Shown: piece by piece, positions 24,401 through 33,374 of the stretch
Layout of the letters: every line of letters begins with the position of its first letter
How positions within the stretch are numbered: the first letter of the stretch is position 1
Assembly: GCA_028280845.1 (NCBI GenBank)
Contig: JANQKZ010000034.1
Location: forward strand, 1 to 64,000
DNA length: 64,000 bases
Origin: Opitutales bacterium
GTDB lineage: Bacteria; Verrucomicrobiota; Verrucomicrobiia; Opitutales; JABSRG01
Direction of reading: 5' to 3'
The notes under the pieces: generated by a model
Database searches by the model: none
Told to the model about the DNA's origin: nothing
What the model saw: only the letters and a program-made list of their open reading frames with translations
Made by a program: the position numbers and the translations under genes

Positions 24401-26326
24401 ATGAAGTTGCCTTCGAAGGAGTTGGAGCAAGCAGTCAATGCCCTTGTCGAAGGGTTTCCCGCGAATGCTTCACAGGTGGTAGACGAAGCCCGGCCGCTTT
24501 TCGAAGCGTTGCGGGACGGGGGGGACAGACAAAGCTTGCAGCGTTGCCTCGTGGTCGAACTCAACGCGCGTGTCTATCTCGGGCAACTTGAAGCAGCTGA
24601 GGCCTTGATGGATCGTTGGGAACCTGTCGCTGAGGCCGAGGGGTGGAATCTTGCCCGTACGAAGTTCTGTAATTTGCGGGGAATCATCGCACGAAAAAAA
24701 CATGATTATGTCTCTGCCGGAACTTTTTATCGGCGCGGTCTGGCTTTGGCTGAAACGGCAGAAGATAGGGGGGCATTTTGTGGGAATCTCGGTAACATAT
24801 TCAGTCAACTGGGTGACTTTGCTTCCGCCTTTGATTTGCTGAAGCAAAGCTTGGAGCATTTCCGGGAGGCGGGCCTTGAACGCAAGCAGGGCGAGATCCT
24901 GCTCTTCATGGGGTCGGCTTGTCAGGGGATGGAACAGCATGAACTCGCCTTGCGCTACTTTCAGCAGAGTTTCGATCTCCTTGATGATACCCATGACTTA
25001 AGCCGCAAGATATGGGGATGGCTTTGTGTCAGCCAGTGTCATGGCGAGTTGAGTGATATCCCTCGTCAACGCGAGGCGATTGAACAAGCCGAGGCAATGC
25101 TGAAGGCCGCCCCAGACCGACAGACTGTTCCTCCGGAGGACGTGATGAACGTGCGGAGCGTATGGGCGCAGTTTGAGCTCGATCATGGAGACGCGCAGGA
25201 AGGTCGTCGCATGCTTCTCGACCTCCTGAGCGCGGAACAAGTGCTTACGGCAGAGAAAACATCGGTGCTTTCCCTGGCTCTCGCCAATCACGCCAAAACT
25301 CCGCCTGACCTGGCCGAGCAAATGGCTCAACGTGCCAAGGCGGAGGCGGAGGAGCGCGGTTATCAAAAAGAACTCGCTGGAGCCTACCGCTGCCTCTATC
25401 GCCTGGCGAAGGAGCGCAGTCCTGCCGAAGCCTTGTCCCACCTGGAGAAAGTCCTCGAGCTTGAGCAGGTCCGTTTTACGGAGACGACCAACAAGCGATT
25501 GCAAGCCGTGGAGCTTCAGCAAAAAACGTGGGAGCTTGGCCAGGAGTTGTGGGAAGAACAACGCTTACGCAAAGAGACCGCTCGCCTGCTCGCGGAAGTC
25601 GAAAAGCAAAAAGCGCGCGCGGAAGAGGCCAACCGCGCGAAGACAGCCATCCTGGGCTTGACTGCCCATGACCTGCGTAATCAGGTGGCCTCGTTGCTCC
25701 TGGGTGTCGAAACCCTGGTCCACGCGACCAAGAAGCCAGATAAGCTTCCCCCCTTGCCCGAGCTTGCCCGTATGATCACCGCGTCCGGCGCGGATCTCCG
25801 CGATCTCCTCCACGGTCTTCTTGACTACGCTGCGATTCAGGAAGGCACGCTCGGATCCAGACCGGAGCTGGTTGACTTAGCCGAACTCGTCACCTCTGCC
25901 GTCGCACCCTGGGAAAAAGCCGCGGCCGAGAAAGAGCAGACGCTCGCTCTCCGGCTTCCTCCGACGCGTTCGATTCCCGGCCAGTTCGACCCGGCGCGGC
26001 TCAAGCAGGTGCTGCAGAATCTCGTCAGTAACGCGGTGAAATACGCCCCGCGAAATACAGAAATCGAGGTTGCCTTGAGCAAGCGGGAGGACATTGCGCG
26101 TCTTGACGTACGCGACCGCGGCCCTGGGATCGATGCGGACGACGAAGCGCGCCTGTTCCAAGCCTTTCACCCGCTTTCCAACCGTCCGACCGGCGATGAA
26201 TCTTCCATTGGTCTAGGTCTCCACATCGCCAAAGCAATCATTGAAAATGAGGGCGGCCGGATCGGCTACACCCCCCGCGACGGGGGTGGGAGTGTCTTTT
26301 GGGTCGAGTTGTCGTTGGACAAATAG
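24401..26326 (+). CDS. Cytoplasmic TPR-histidine kinase 2
   Basis: A 641-residue paralog of the kinase at 17132 with the same plan. TPR repeats (KHDYVSAGTFYRRGLALAET, LGDFASAFDLLKQSLEHF) are followed by a coiled coil and HisKA with H423 in TAHDLRNQVASLLLGVE, again with Gln in place of the H-box Pro. The HATPase motifs are RLKQVLQNLVSNAVKYAP, RDRGPGI and GLGLHIA. The C-terminal 80 residues are almost identical between the two kinases, while the TPR halves differ more, as expected if they sense different partners. The Hpt gene that starts 99 bases downstream is a plausible relay partner (inference). Confidence 0.92.
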   Translation: MKLPSKELEQAVNALVEGFPANASQVVDEARPLFEALRDGGDRQSLQRCLVVELNARVYLGQLEAAEALMDRWEPVAEAEGWNLARTKFCNLRGIIARKKHDYVSAGTFYRRGLALAETAEDRGAFCGNLGNIFSQLGDFASAFDLLKQSLEHFREAGLERKQGEILLFMGSACQGMEQHELALRYFQQSFDLLDDTHDLSRKIWGWLCVSQCHGELSDIPRQREAIEQAEAMLKAAPDRQTVPPEDVMNVRSVWAQFELDHGDAQEGRRMLLDLLSAEQVLTAEKTSVLSLALANHAKTPPDLAEQMAQRAKAEAEERGYQKELAGAYRCLYRLAKERSPAEALSHLEKVLELEQVRFTETTNKRLQAVELQQKTWELGQELWEEQRLRKETARLLAEVEKQKARAEEANRAKTAILGLTAHDLRNQVASLLLGVETLVHATKKPDKLPPLPELARMITASGADLRDLLHGLLDYAAIQEGTLGSRPELVDLAELVTSAVAPWEKAAAEKEQTLALRLPPTRSIPGQFDPARLKQVLQNLVSNAVKYAPRNTEIEVALSKREDIARLDVRDRGPGIDADDEARLFQAFHPLSNRPTGDESSIGLGLHIAKAIIENEGGRIGYTPRDGGGSVFWVELSLDK

Positions 26327-26424
26327 CATCTGGGATACAAGCTTTCATGCCCGGCTTTGGGAGTTCCTTGATTGTTTCCGCTTTTCTTTTGTATAAACAG
26401 CAGTAGACTTATGATTAATCCCCT

Positions 26425-26808
26425 ATGAGTAATCAGCCGATATTTGCTGAGGATGAAGTGCTTCGCCGGTTCAAGGGCCGAACCAAACTCTTCCTCAAAT
26501 TCAGCCATCGTTTTTTTGGAAACATTCCTCAATTGAAAGAAGATATTGAGCGGTTTCGTGCGCTCGAAGATCCGGATGAAATACGGACCTGGGCGCACTC
26601 CATGGCTGGGGTGGTTGGCAACTTGGGGGGAAAACGCCTGTTTGATGCGGCCAAGGCACTGGAATTCGCCGCGGAGGAGACAGAGAAAACCGCTACGATC
26701 GCTGCGCGTTTAGAAGATCTCGACCGAGAGTTGCGCGTGTTTGAGTCGGAATTGGGGATTCGTTCTGAGCAGATGGAGCAGAAGAAGCGGGCGGAAGAGT
26801 CTGAGTAG
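26425..26808 (+). CDS. Stand-alone Hpt-domain phosphotransfer protein
   Basis: A 127-residue helical protein matching the Hpt fold: VLRRFKGRTKLFLKFSHRFF, then the active-site helix WAHSMAGVVGNLGGKRLFDA, with H58 as the expected phosphorylated residue. In most Hpt proteins the motif is HxLKG; here it is HSMAG, so the conserved Lys is Ala. The C-terminal helix continues as a charged coiled coil. It follows TPR-kinase 2 and precedes a zinc-ribbon gene on the same strand. Such proteins shuttle phosphate between a receiver domain and another receiver; the receivers here are not local. Confidence 0.82.
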   Translation: MSNQPIFAEDEVLRRFKGRTKLFLKFSHRFFGNIPQLKEDIERFRALEDPDEIRTWAHSMAGVVGNLGGKRLFDAAKALEFAAEETEKTATIAARLEDLDRELRVFESELGIRSEQMEQKKRAEESE

Positions 26809-26867
26809 CCGCTAAAAGGCGTAAAGCAATTTAATGGATTAGGGTAAATGGGTGGTTTCCCAGATTT

Positions 26868-27023
26868 ATGGATATCGACACGCCTCTGACCTGCATCCAT
26901 TGTGGCCAGCCGACTGAACATCTGGTGGGTGAAGTTTCGATCTGTGAGGCCTGCTATCCCCTGGCGGGGGCGTGTTGCGCGGCTCTGGATGACACTCATC
27001 TGGAGGAAGAGGAAGCCGAATAG
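26868..27023 (+). CDS. 51-residue CxxC/CxxC zinc-ribbon protein
   Basis: A short open frame read directly from the DNA. It encodes MDIDTPLTCIHCGQPTEHLV followed by a second knuckle CEAC and a CC pair, then an acidic tail (LEEEEAE). C9, C12, C26 and C29 form two CxxC knuckles 13 residues apart, as in one zinc ribbon. It lies 59 bases after the Hpt gene on the same strand. The first half resembles small treble-clef or ribbon proteins; the function is unknown. The ordered Cys spacing argues for a real gene. Confidence 0.7.
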   Translation: MDIDTPLTCIHCGQPTEHLVGEVSICEACYPLAGACCAALDDTHLEEEEAE

Positions 27024-27102
27024 GCCCGGCTGAGCGGGGTTGTATTTCAAATCTTCGGTTCACTCTTGTCAGCTTATCCCGGGGCACCTTCAATGGCCTC
27101 CT

Positions 27103-28152
27103 ATGCGGTTGATTCCTATACCCTTCATTCTGTTATCCCTTATGACTTCCCCCTCGTTATCAGCGAAAGATAGGCATCTGCCCAGTCAGCAACCTCCCGG
27201 GGGCTTGGCTCCCGAGGAGACCCCGATGTTTGTCATGCTGGGTTTTGATGATAATCCCGAGATCGAGCCAATCGAGTGGATGCTCAAGGTCCTTGGGGAT
27301 CGTGGTGTCCGTGCATCTTTTTACAGCAACGGGAAATACCTCATGGATGATCCCGCGCTCCAGGCCGTCCACCAGCGCATGGCAGCCGATGGTCACGATG
27401 TGGGGAACCATACGCAAAATCATGAATGGGGGGGAGCTTTTACGGAGCAGGAATGGACGGCAGAACTCTCTATGTGTAGCCTCGCTTTGATGGGGGCCAG
27501 CGTGAAGGCGGACCGGATTCGTGGGTTTCGTGCCCCTTTTCTGGATTACAATGCGGCCACTTATGCGGTGCTGGAGGCCATGGGCTTTCTCTACGATACC
27601 AGCCTGGAAGAGGGGTTTCAGGCTGACCAGGACGGGACGAACTATTATTGGCCCTATACCCTCGACGAAGGCAGTCCGGGTAATGCGATGAGTGCTGCGG
27701 CAGGGAACAAGGAACGGGTTGGTTCCCATCCGGGTCTTTGGTCAATTCCGATCCATGCATTTGTCGTGCCCGATGATGAGCTGGCGCCCCAATACGGGAT
27801 GAAACCCGGCCTGAAAGATCGTATATTCGATTTCATTAAGGAGAATGGTGACTGGGAGTGGCCCAAGGCAGCGGGCAAGATTTCAGGATTAGATTGGAAT
27901 GTCCTCGAGATGGCGGGAATGTCCCCCCAGGAGTTTCTCGGGGTGATGAAGTATAACCTCGATCTGCGGCTCTCCGGAAACCGGGCTCCGATGATGATCG
28001 GCTTGCACACGGCGATGTATCCGGCGACGGATCGTGGGCGACGAGAGGCCCTTGAACTGTTTATTGATTACGCGCTCTCTATCCCGGGAGTGCGCATTGT
28101 TACCCCTCCCGATTTAATCAACTGGATGCGTGACCCGGCTCCCTTGAATTAG
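27103..28152 (+). CDS. Secreted polysaccharide deacetylase (NodB-like)
   Basis: A 349-residue exported enzyme of carbohydrate esterase family 4 type, removing N- or O-acetyl groups from polysaccharide or peptidoglycan. The ATG at 27103 gives a signal peptide (LIPIPFILLSLMTSPSLSA) and follows CCTCCT. NodB motif 1 appears as LGFDDN (usually TFDDG), motif 2 as NHTQNH (the two metal-binding His) and motif 3 as RGFRAPFLDYN. The first Asp of motif 1 is retained and the Gly replaced by Asn, a pattern of a divergent subgroup. Substrate is unknown. Confidence 0.88.
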   Translation: MRLIPIPFILLSLMTSPSLSAKDRHLPSQQPPGGLAPEETPMFVMLGFDDNPEIEPIEWMLKVLGDRGVRASFYSNGKYLMDDPALQAVHQRMAADGHDVGNHTQNHEWGGAFTEQEWTAELSMCSLALMGASVKADRIRGFRAPFLDYNAATYAVLEAMGFLYDTSLEEGFQADQDGTNYYWPYTLDEGSPGNAMSAAAGNKERVGSHPGLWSIPIHAFVVPDDELAPQYGMKPGLKDRIFDFIKENGDWEWPKAAGKISGLDWNVLEMAGMSPQEFLGVMKYNLDLRLSGNRAPMMIGLHTAMYPATDRGRREALELFIDYALSIPGVRIVTPPDLINWMRDPAPLN

Positions 28153-28176
28153 AGGCCTTGGTTCTTAAGGCCTATC

Positions 28177-29022
28177 CTATCGGAAGCAGAGGACGGGAAT
28201 CTGGCAGCGGCGGATCATCTCGGTGGTGGTGCTGCCAATGAGGAGGTAACGGATCCGGCTATGACCGTAGGCCCCCATGATCAGCATATCCATGTCCTGT
28301 TGAGTCACATACTGGGCAATGGTAGATTCCGGTTCGCCCAGGAGCATCTGACAGATGGGCTGGTAGCCAGCGACCTGTAACTGTGCCTCCACTTCCCGCA
28401 GGGTTTTCCAGGCCTCCTCGTTGTCATGGTGATCCCCGCCTGTCACGACATGGAGCTCCAGGTCTTTGAGGGCCTGCGAACGGACGAGGAAATCGACCGC
28501 TTTTTTCCCACTGGGGCCACCATCGTAGGCGAAAATAATTTTCCGGATATTCCGAAACTTGCGGGAGGTCACCCAGACGGGGTGTTGGCTGGCCCGGATG
28601 ATCCGCTCCATCATGGAACCCAGGTGCTCTTTATCAAAATTGGCATTTTCTCCCCGTTTCCCGACTACCACGAGATCCACGTCCTGTTGCATGGACTCGA
28701 TGCAATCCATCAGCAGGCCGGTTTTATGGTGAAAAGTCACCACATCGGAAAGCCCTGCCTGATGCATGATGGCGAGGGATTGGGTTTCGATGGCGCGAGC
28801 TTTGTCCTTCTCCAATTCCTGGAGTTGGGCGGTGATCCCCTGGTAGGGTTGTACGCCCAGACTCCCGCTCAAATCCGCGACGACGGGTAATTCAAATTGA
28901 CGCAGATCCGATACATAGAGGAGCTGGACCGAAGCCTTGGCTCGCCTGGCCAGCCACGCGGTGTATCTGCAAGCTTCGGGTCCGTAGGAAGACCCGTCGA
29001 CACAAAGAAGGATTCTGTTCAT
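28177..29022 (-). CDS. Universal stress protein with two Usp domains
   Basis: A 281-residue tandem UspA-type protein. Domain 1 (about 1-150) opens RILLCVDGSSYGPEACRYTA and contains GKRGENANF...LGSMMERIIRASQHPVWVT. Domain 2 (about 155-281) opens RKIIFAYDGGPSGKKAVDFL and ends with MLIMGAYGHSRIRYLLIGST, the ATP-binding G-x2-G-x9-G(S/T) pattern. ATP-binding Usps dimerise through such domains; the fusion supplies both copies. It starts 8 bases after glgC on the same strand, so the two are probably one transcript linking energy storage and stress (inference). Confidence 0.93.
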   Translation of the reverse strand: MNRILLCVDGSSYGPEACRYTAWLARRAKASVQLLYVSDLRQFELPVVADLSGSLGVQPYQGITAQLQELEKDKARAIETQSLAIMHQAGLSDVVTFHHKTGLLMDCIESMQQDVDLVVVGKRGENANFDKEHLGSMMERIIRASQHPVWVTSRKFRNIRKIIFAYDGGPSGKKAVDFLVRSQALKDLELHVVTGGDHHDNEEAWKTLREVEAQLQVAGYQPICQMLLGEPESTIAQYVTQQDMDMLIMGAYGHSRIRYLLIGSTTTEMIRRCQIPVLCFR

Positions 29023-29030
29023 GGTTCCGG

Positions 29031-30323
29031 TTAAGATCCCGGAGCGATCACAGTGTTGTCGGGGATGACACTTTCTTTAATGGCAATCAGAATGCCATCC
29101 CTGACAACGATTCCATCCTTTTCCCAGAGGTCCGGTTTCCCTTCCGGGTCAAGGACGACATTGTTACCGATCCGGCAGTTTTTATCGATAATGGCATTGC
29201 GGATCCGGCAGTTTTCCCCGACTCCGATGTCGGGTCGGTTGAGTTCCTTATTTTCTGCCTTTTCCTCTTCCGTTTCATAATAGTCAGCCCCCATCATGAC
29301 GACGTTGTCCATCATGACGCCTTGGTGGACGACGGACCGCACACCGAGGAGGCAGCGATGGAGGGTCGCCCCATCGACGATGGATCCATCGGAAAGGATG
29401 ACTTTTTCTCCCTGAAGTCCATTGACTTTGGCTGCGGGGAGAAAGCGGGCGTGGGTGTAGATCCTGTAGTTCTGGTCGTAAAAGTTGAAGGGAGGGACCT
29501 TGTCGGTCAGGCGGAGATTGGACTCGAAGAACGCATCAATCGTCCCGATGTCTTCCCAGTAACCTGTGTAAATATAGCTGAACAATCGCTTCTTACCGAG
29601 GAGACCGGGGATGATTTCTTTGCCGAAATCGGTCTGGTCATTTTTAAGGGATTCTTTGAGGACTTTGCCGCTGAAGATGTAGATCCCCATATTGACCAGG
29701 CAATAGTCGCAATCCTTATCGGCGTTGAAGGTAGCCTTTAACTGATCAGGTATGACTAAACTATCGATTACGGCTGGATCTTTCGGTTTTTCTACAAACT
29801 CGGTGATGGAGAGATCATCATTAATCCGCATGACCCCAAAGCCGGATACCCCGGCTTTATCAAAGGCGGTCCCGGCAATCGTGATTTCGGCTTTGTTTTT
29901 CCGGTGCTGGTCGATCAGGTCGGAGAAATCCATGCTGTAGAGCTGATCCCCCGATAGGATAAGCACCAGGTCATCATCCCCTGCACGGATATGCATGAGA
30001 TTCTGCCGCACCGCATCGGCTGTTCCCTGGTACCAGCTGTCACCCCGTTCGGTCTGTTCAGCTGAAAGGATGTCGACGAAGCCTCCACCGAAGGGGTCAA
30101 ACTTGTAAGACTCTTGAATGTGATGGTGGAGCGAGGCGGTATTGAACTGGGTCAACACATAGATCTGGTTCAAACCTGAGTTGAGGCAGTTGCTGATGGG
30201 GATATCGACGAGGCGGTATTTCCCCGCCAACGGGACGGCGGGCTTAGAGCGGAGTTTAGTCAGGGGCTGGAGGCGGGTGCCGCGTCCGCCACCCATGATG
30301 AGGCAAATGACCTTGGATCTCAT
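29031..30323 (-). CDS. glgC: Glucose-1-phosphate adenylyltransferase
   Basis: A 430-residue enzyme that makes ADP-glucose from ATP and glucose 1-phosphate, the committed step of glycogen synthesis. It has the N-terminal nucleotidyltransferase motif GGGRGTRLQPLTKLRSKPAV and PIS-NCLNSG, then the metal/substrate region SGDQLYSMD and WYQGTADAVRQN. The C-terminus is a left-handed beta-helix of hexapeptides (IGVGENCRIRNAIIDKNCRI). Length and motifs are as in plant and cyanobacterial types. It is first in a probable operon with the downstream Usp gene. The start follows a pyrimidine-rich leader (GACTCCTTTCT). Confidence 0.96.
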   Translation of the reverse strand: MRSKVICLIMGGGRGTRLQPLTKLRSKPAVPLAGKYRLVDIPISNCLNSGLNQIYVLTQFNTASLHHHIQESYKFDPFGGGFVDILSAEQTERGDSWYQGTADAVRQNLMHIRAGDDDLVLILSGDQLYSMDFSDLIDQHRKNKAEITIAGTAFDKAGVSGFGVMRINDDLSITEFVEKPKDPAVIDSLVIPDQLKATFNADKDCDYCLVNMGIYIFSGKVLKESLKNDQTDFGKEIIPGLLGKKRLFSYIYTGYWEDIGTIDAFFESNLRLTDKVPPFNFYDQNYRIYTHARFLPAAKVNGLQGEKVILSDGSIVDGATLHRCLLGVRSVVHQGVMMDNVVMMGADYYETEEEKAENKELNRPDIGVGENCRIRNAIIDKNCRIGNNVVLDPEGKPDLWEKDGIVVRDGILIAIKESVIPDNTVIAPGS

Positions 30324-30418
30324 AGAAAGGAGTCGAGTTGAGCAGTGAGGGTTGGGGAGCCCGTTTCGGGGTTGATTCAGGCCATAATTAGGGAATGATG
30401 GGCAAAACCCAAGAAATT

Positions 30419-32269
30419 ATGTGTGGTATTGTAGGATATGTAGGTAAACGGCAGGCAAAGGGGATCCTCGTGGAGGGTCTGAAACGCCTGGAATATCGAG
30501 GTTATGATTCGGCCGGCCTGGCGATTCTCCAGAATGGGGCCCTCAAACTTGAAAAACAAACCGGGCGGGTGGCCAATCTTGAAGGAGAGCTGGATAAACG
30601 TGCGTTCAACGGGAATATCGGGATCAGCCACACACGGTGGGCGACCCACGGAAAGGTGTCCCAATCCAATGCTCACCCTCACGTTTCTTCCGATGGGAAG
30701 ATTGCCCTGGTGCACAATGGGGTGATCGAAAATTTCACCTCCATTAAGAAGTTTCTTTTGAGCAAGGGGTACAGTTTTGAAAGTGAAACCGATACCGAGG
30801 TGTTATGTAACCTGGTAGCCTACCACTATGCCAAGCAACCCGAAGTCGATGGCCAGAGCCGCTTTGCCGAAAGCGTGCGCCGCACCTTGTTCCACGTCGA
30901 AGGCACCTACGGAATCGCCGTCCTAAGCACGGATTGTCCGGACGAAATGGTGTGCGCTCGAAAGGGCTCGCCCCTGATCATCGGGGTGGGTGTGGGAGAG
31001 AACATTGTGGCCAGCGACGCGACTGCCTTCGCCAGTCGGACCCAAAATGTGGTCTATCTCAATGATGGGGAAGTTGCACATGTGACCAGTGATGATTTCA
31101 ATATCCTGACGATCTCCAATGAATCGGTGGATCCCATCGTGAGTCAGTTGGACTGGTCCGGAGAGGAAGCGGATCTTGGCGACTTTGCCTATTTCATGGA
31201 GAAGGAAATCTTCGAGCAACCTTCCGCCTTGGAAAACGCTATGCGAGGTCGATTTTCCGAGGATGATAGCACCACCAAGTTTGGTGGACTCAATGTAAGC
31301 CCGCAAGAATTCCGGCAGATGGACCGCTTGTTGTTCTGTGCTTGTGGGACAGCCTGGCATGCCTGTCTGGTAGCGGAGTATTTGATCGAAAAGTACGCCC
31401 GTATTCCGGTGGAAGTGGAGTATGCCTCGGAGTTTCGCTACCGGAATGCACCGCTGGATAAAAACACGGTTGTCTTTGTTATTAGCCAAAGCGGCGAGAC
31501 CCTCGATACCTTGGCGGCATTGAGGGAGGCCCAACGCAAGGGGTATCGCGCGCTTGCCATCAACAATGTGGTTGGTTCTACCATTGCCCGAGAATCCGAT
31601 GGAGGGATCTACCAGCACGCGGGTCCTGAAATTGGTGTGGCCTCCACTAAAGCCTTTACCTCCCAACTCTTGATATCTGCGATGTTAGCCCTGTACCTGG
31701 GCCGGCTCAATGACATGAGCTACGGTGATGGCCGAAGGTTTGTCGAAGCGCTCAAAGCAGTGCCCGAATTGGTTGCGCTCAACCTGAAGGTGAACAGCCA
31801 AGTGGAAGCGATCGCCAAGGCCTACGCCCAATACGATGATTTTCTTTTTCTGGGACGCCAGGAGATGTTTCCCATCGCCTTGGAAGGGGCGTTGAAGTTG
31901 AAAGAGATTTCATACATTCATGCCGAGGGCTATCCTGCAGCGGAAATGAAACACGGTCCAATCGCATTAATCAGTGAACTGTGCCCCAGTGTATTTATTA
32001 TTGCGAAAGGAGAGGTTTTTCAAAAGACGATCGCCAACATGCAGGAGATCAAAGCCCGCCACGGGAAAATTATCTGTATTGCCCCGGAAGGCGCCGAATT
32101 TCCCGATGGTTTAATCGATGACTTGATTCTCTATCCGGATTGCCACGAAGCGGTGGCTCCCCTCCTGGCCTGCATCCCGCTCCAGTTGCTGAGTTATTAT
32201 ATTGCCCGTGAACGTGGGTGTGACGTAGATAAGCCACGCAACCTGGCAAAGAGTGTGACGGTGGAGTGA
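30419..32269 (+). CDS. glmS: Glutamine-fructose-6-phosphate aminotransferase (isomerising)
   Basis: A 616-residue enzyme making glucosamine 6-phosphate from fructose 6-phosphate and glutamine for peptidoglycan and LPS. The start at 30419 is chosen because the next codon is the essential Cys (MCGIVGYVG), which becomes the N-terminal nucleophile after Met removal; upstream in-frame ATGs at 30395 and 30398 would block this. The class II glutaminase domain (to about 240) is followed by two SIS sugar isomerase domains (SQSGETLDTLAALREAQRKG; GRQEMFPIALEGALKLKEIS). The C-terminus DKPRNLAKSVTVE is diagnostic. No glmS ribozyme is visible upstream. Confidence 0.97.
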   Translation: MCGIVGYVGKRQAKGILVEGLKRLEYRGYDSAGLAILQNGALKLEKQTGRVANLEGELDKRAFNGNIGISHTRWATHGKVSQSNAHPHVSSDGKIALVHNGVIENFTSIKKFLLSKGYSFESETDTEVLCNLVAYHYAKQPEVDGQSRFAESVRRTLFHVEGTYGIAVLSTDCPDEMVCARKGSPLIIGVGVGENIVASDATAFASRTQNVVYLNDGEVAHVTSDDFNILTISNESVDPIVSQLDWSGEEADLGDFAYFMEKEIFEQPSALENAMRGRFSEDDSTTKFGGLNVSPQEFRQMDRLLFCACGTAWHACLVAEYLIEKYARIPVEVEYASEFRYRNAPLDKNTVVFVISQSGETLDTLAALREAQRKGYRALAINNVVGSTIARESDGGIYQHAGPEIGVASTKAFTSQLLISAMLALYLGRLNDMSYGDGRRFVEALKAVPELVALNLKVNSQVEAIAKAYAQYDDFLFLGRQEMFPIALEGALKLKEISYIHAEGYPAAEMKHGPIALISELCPSVFIIAKGEVFQKTIANMQEIKARHGKIICIAPEGAEFPDGLIDDLILYPDCHEAVAPLLACIPLQLLSYYIARERGCDVDKPRNLAKSVTVE

Positions 32270-32357
32270 GAGCTTTCAGCCCGGTGATTGGGGTTCTGAC
32301 TTGCGTTCGTGGGCGGGGTGGCTTGCCTTAGCAGGTTCTGACTAACTGAAATATACC

Positions 32358-33233
32358 ATGGATACGTTGCTCATGCTGGGGCTGCCGAAGGGCAGCTTAG
32401 AAGATTCAACTGTGGCCCTGTTCGACAAGGCAGGTTATCGGATTACCCGGTCATCTCGCTCTTATCGGCCTGCAATTGACGATGATGAACTCGACGGACG
32501 CTTCGTTCGTGCCCAGGAAATCAGCCGTTATGTGGAGCACGGCTATTTTGACTGTGGCCTTACGGGCTATGACTGGGTGGTGGAAAATGACAGCGATGTG
32601 GTCGAGGTCTGTGACCTTGTCTACAGCCGGGCCTCGAATCGGCAGTCGCGTTGGGTGCTCGCCGTGCCGGAGAGCTCGGACATCGTTTCGGTAGAGGGCC
32701 TGGAGGGAAAGTATATTGCGACCGAAGTGGTCAATATCACCAGGAAGTATTTAGAGGACCATGGAGTCACGGCGACGGTAGAGTTCAGCTGGGGCGCGAC
32801 TGAAGTGAAGGTCCCTGACCTGGTGGATGCGATTGTCGATCTAACAGAGACCGGAAGTTCCCTGCGTCAGAATAAGCTGCGAGTTATTGATACGCTACTT
32901 TGCACCAATACGAAGTTAATTGCCAATAAAGGGAGCTGGGAAGATCCCCAGAAACGCCAGAAAATTGAAAACCTGGCCCTGCTGCTGCGGGCCGCACTGG
33001 AAGCCGAGTCCAAGGTAGGCCTGAAATTCAATTTGTTGCGGGATCATATGGCGACTCTCCTGGATGAGCTGCCTGCCCTGCGGAATCCCACGATCAACCG
33101 CCTTTCTGACGAGGCCTGGGTCGCATTGGATATCGTATTGGATGATAAGCAGGTCCGCGAAATTATCCCCTTGCTTAAGGAGCGGGGAGCCGAGGGCATT
33201 GTTGAGTATCCGCTGAACAAGGTTGTGTTTTAG
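32358..33233 (+). CDS. hisG: ATP phosphoribosyltransferase, long form
   Basis: A 291-residue first enzyme of histidine biosynthesis, joining ATP with PRPP. The catalytic bilobal part opens [20 protein letters not shown] and contains [14 protein letters not shown] and the PRPP-binding motif [22 protein letters not shown]-terminal regulatory domain of about 75 residues ([16 protein letters not shown] at the end) marks the long HisG_L form, feedback-inhibited by histidine and independent of HisZ. It is solitary: no other his gene is adjacent. Start ATG follows AATATACC with no ribosome-binding purine run. Confidence 0.95.
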   Translation: MDTLLMLGLPKGSLEDSTVALFDKAGYRITRSSRSYRPAIDDDELDGRFVRAQEISRYVEHGYFDCGLTGYDWVVENDSDVVEVCDLVYSRASNRQSRWVLAVPESSDIVSVEGLEGKYIATEVVNITRKYLEDHGVTATVEFSWGATEVKVPDLVDAIVDLTETGSSLRQNKLRVIDTLLCTNTKLIANKGSWEDPQKRQKIENLALLLRAALEAESKVGLKFNLLRDHMATLLDELPALRNPTINRLSDEAWVALDIVLDDKQVREIIPLLKERGAEGIVEYPLNKVVF

Positions 33234-33374
33234 GGCAGGTCTTTATCGCGTGCCTGCGGAACGACGACATGGTCGACTGCAGATTTTACTTCTGAATTCT
33301 CCGGGAGCGGCCTCCGCTCTCAGTTCGATTCTTCCGGCTCGACAGGTCAGGTTCGGGCATAAAGGCTAATACCT

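Noticed and set aside
28153-28173. AGGCCTT/AAGGCCT hairpin between the deacetylase and usp genes
   Set aside because: No T-run on either side, so it is not called a terminator.
30324-30418. glmS ribozyme upstream of glmS
   Set aside because: The upstream gap is under 100 bases and shows none of the ribozyme core; no evidence.
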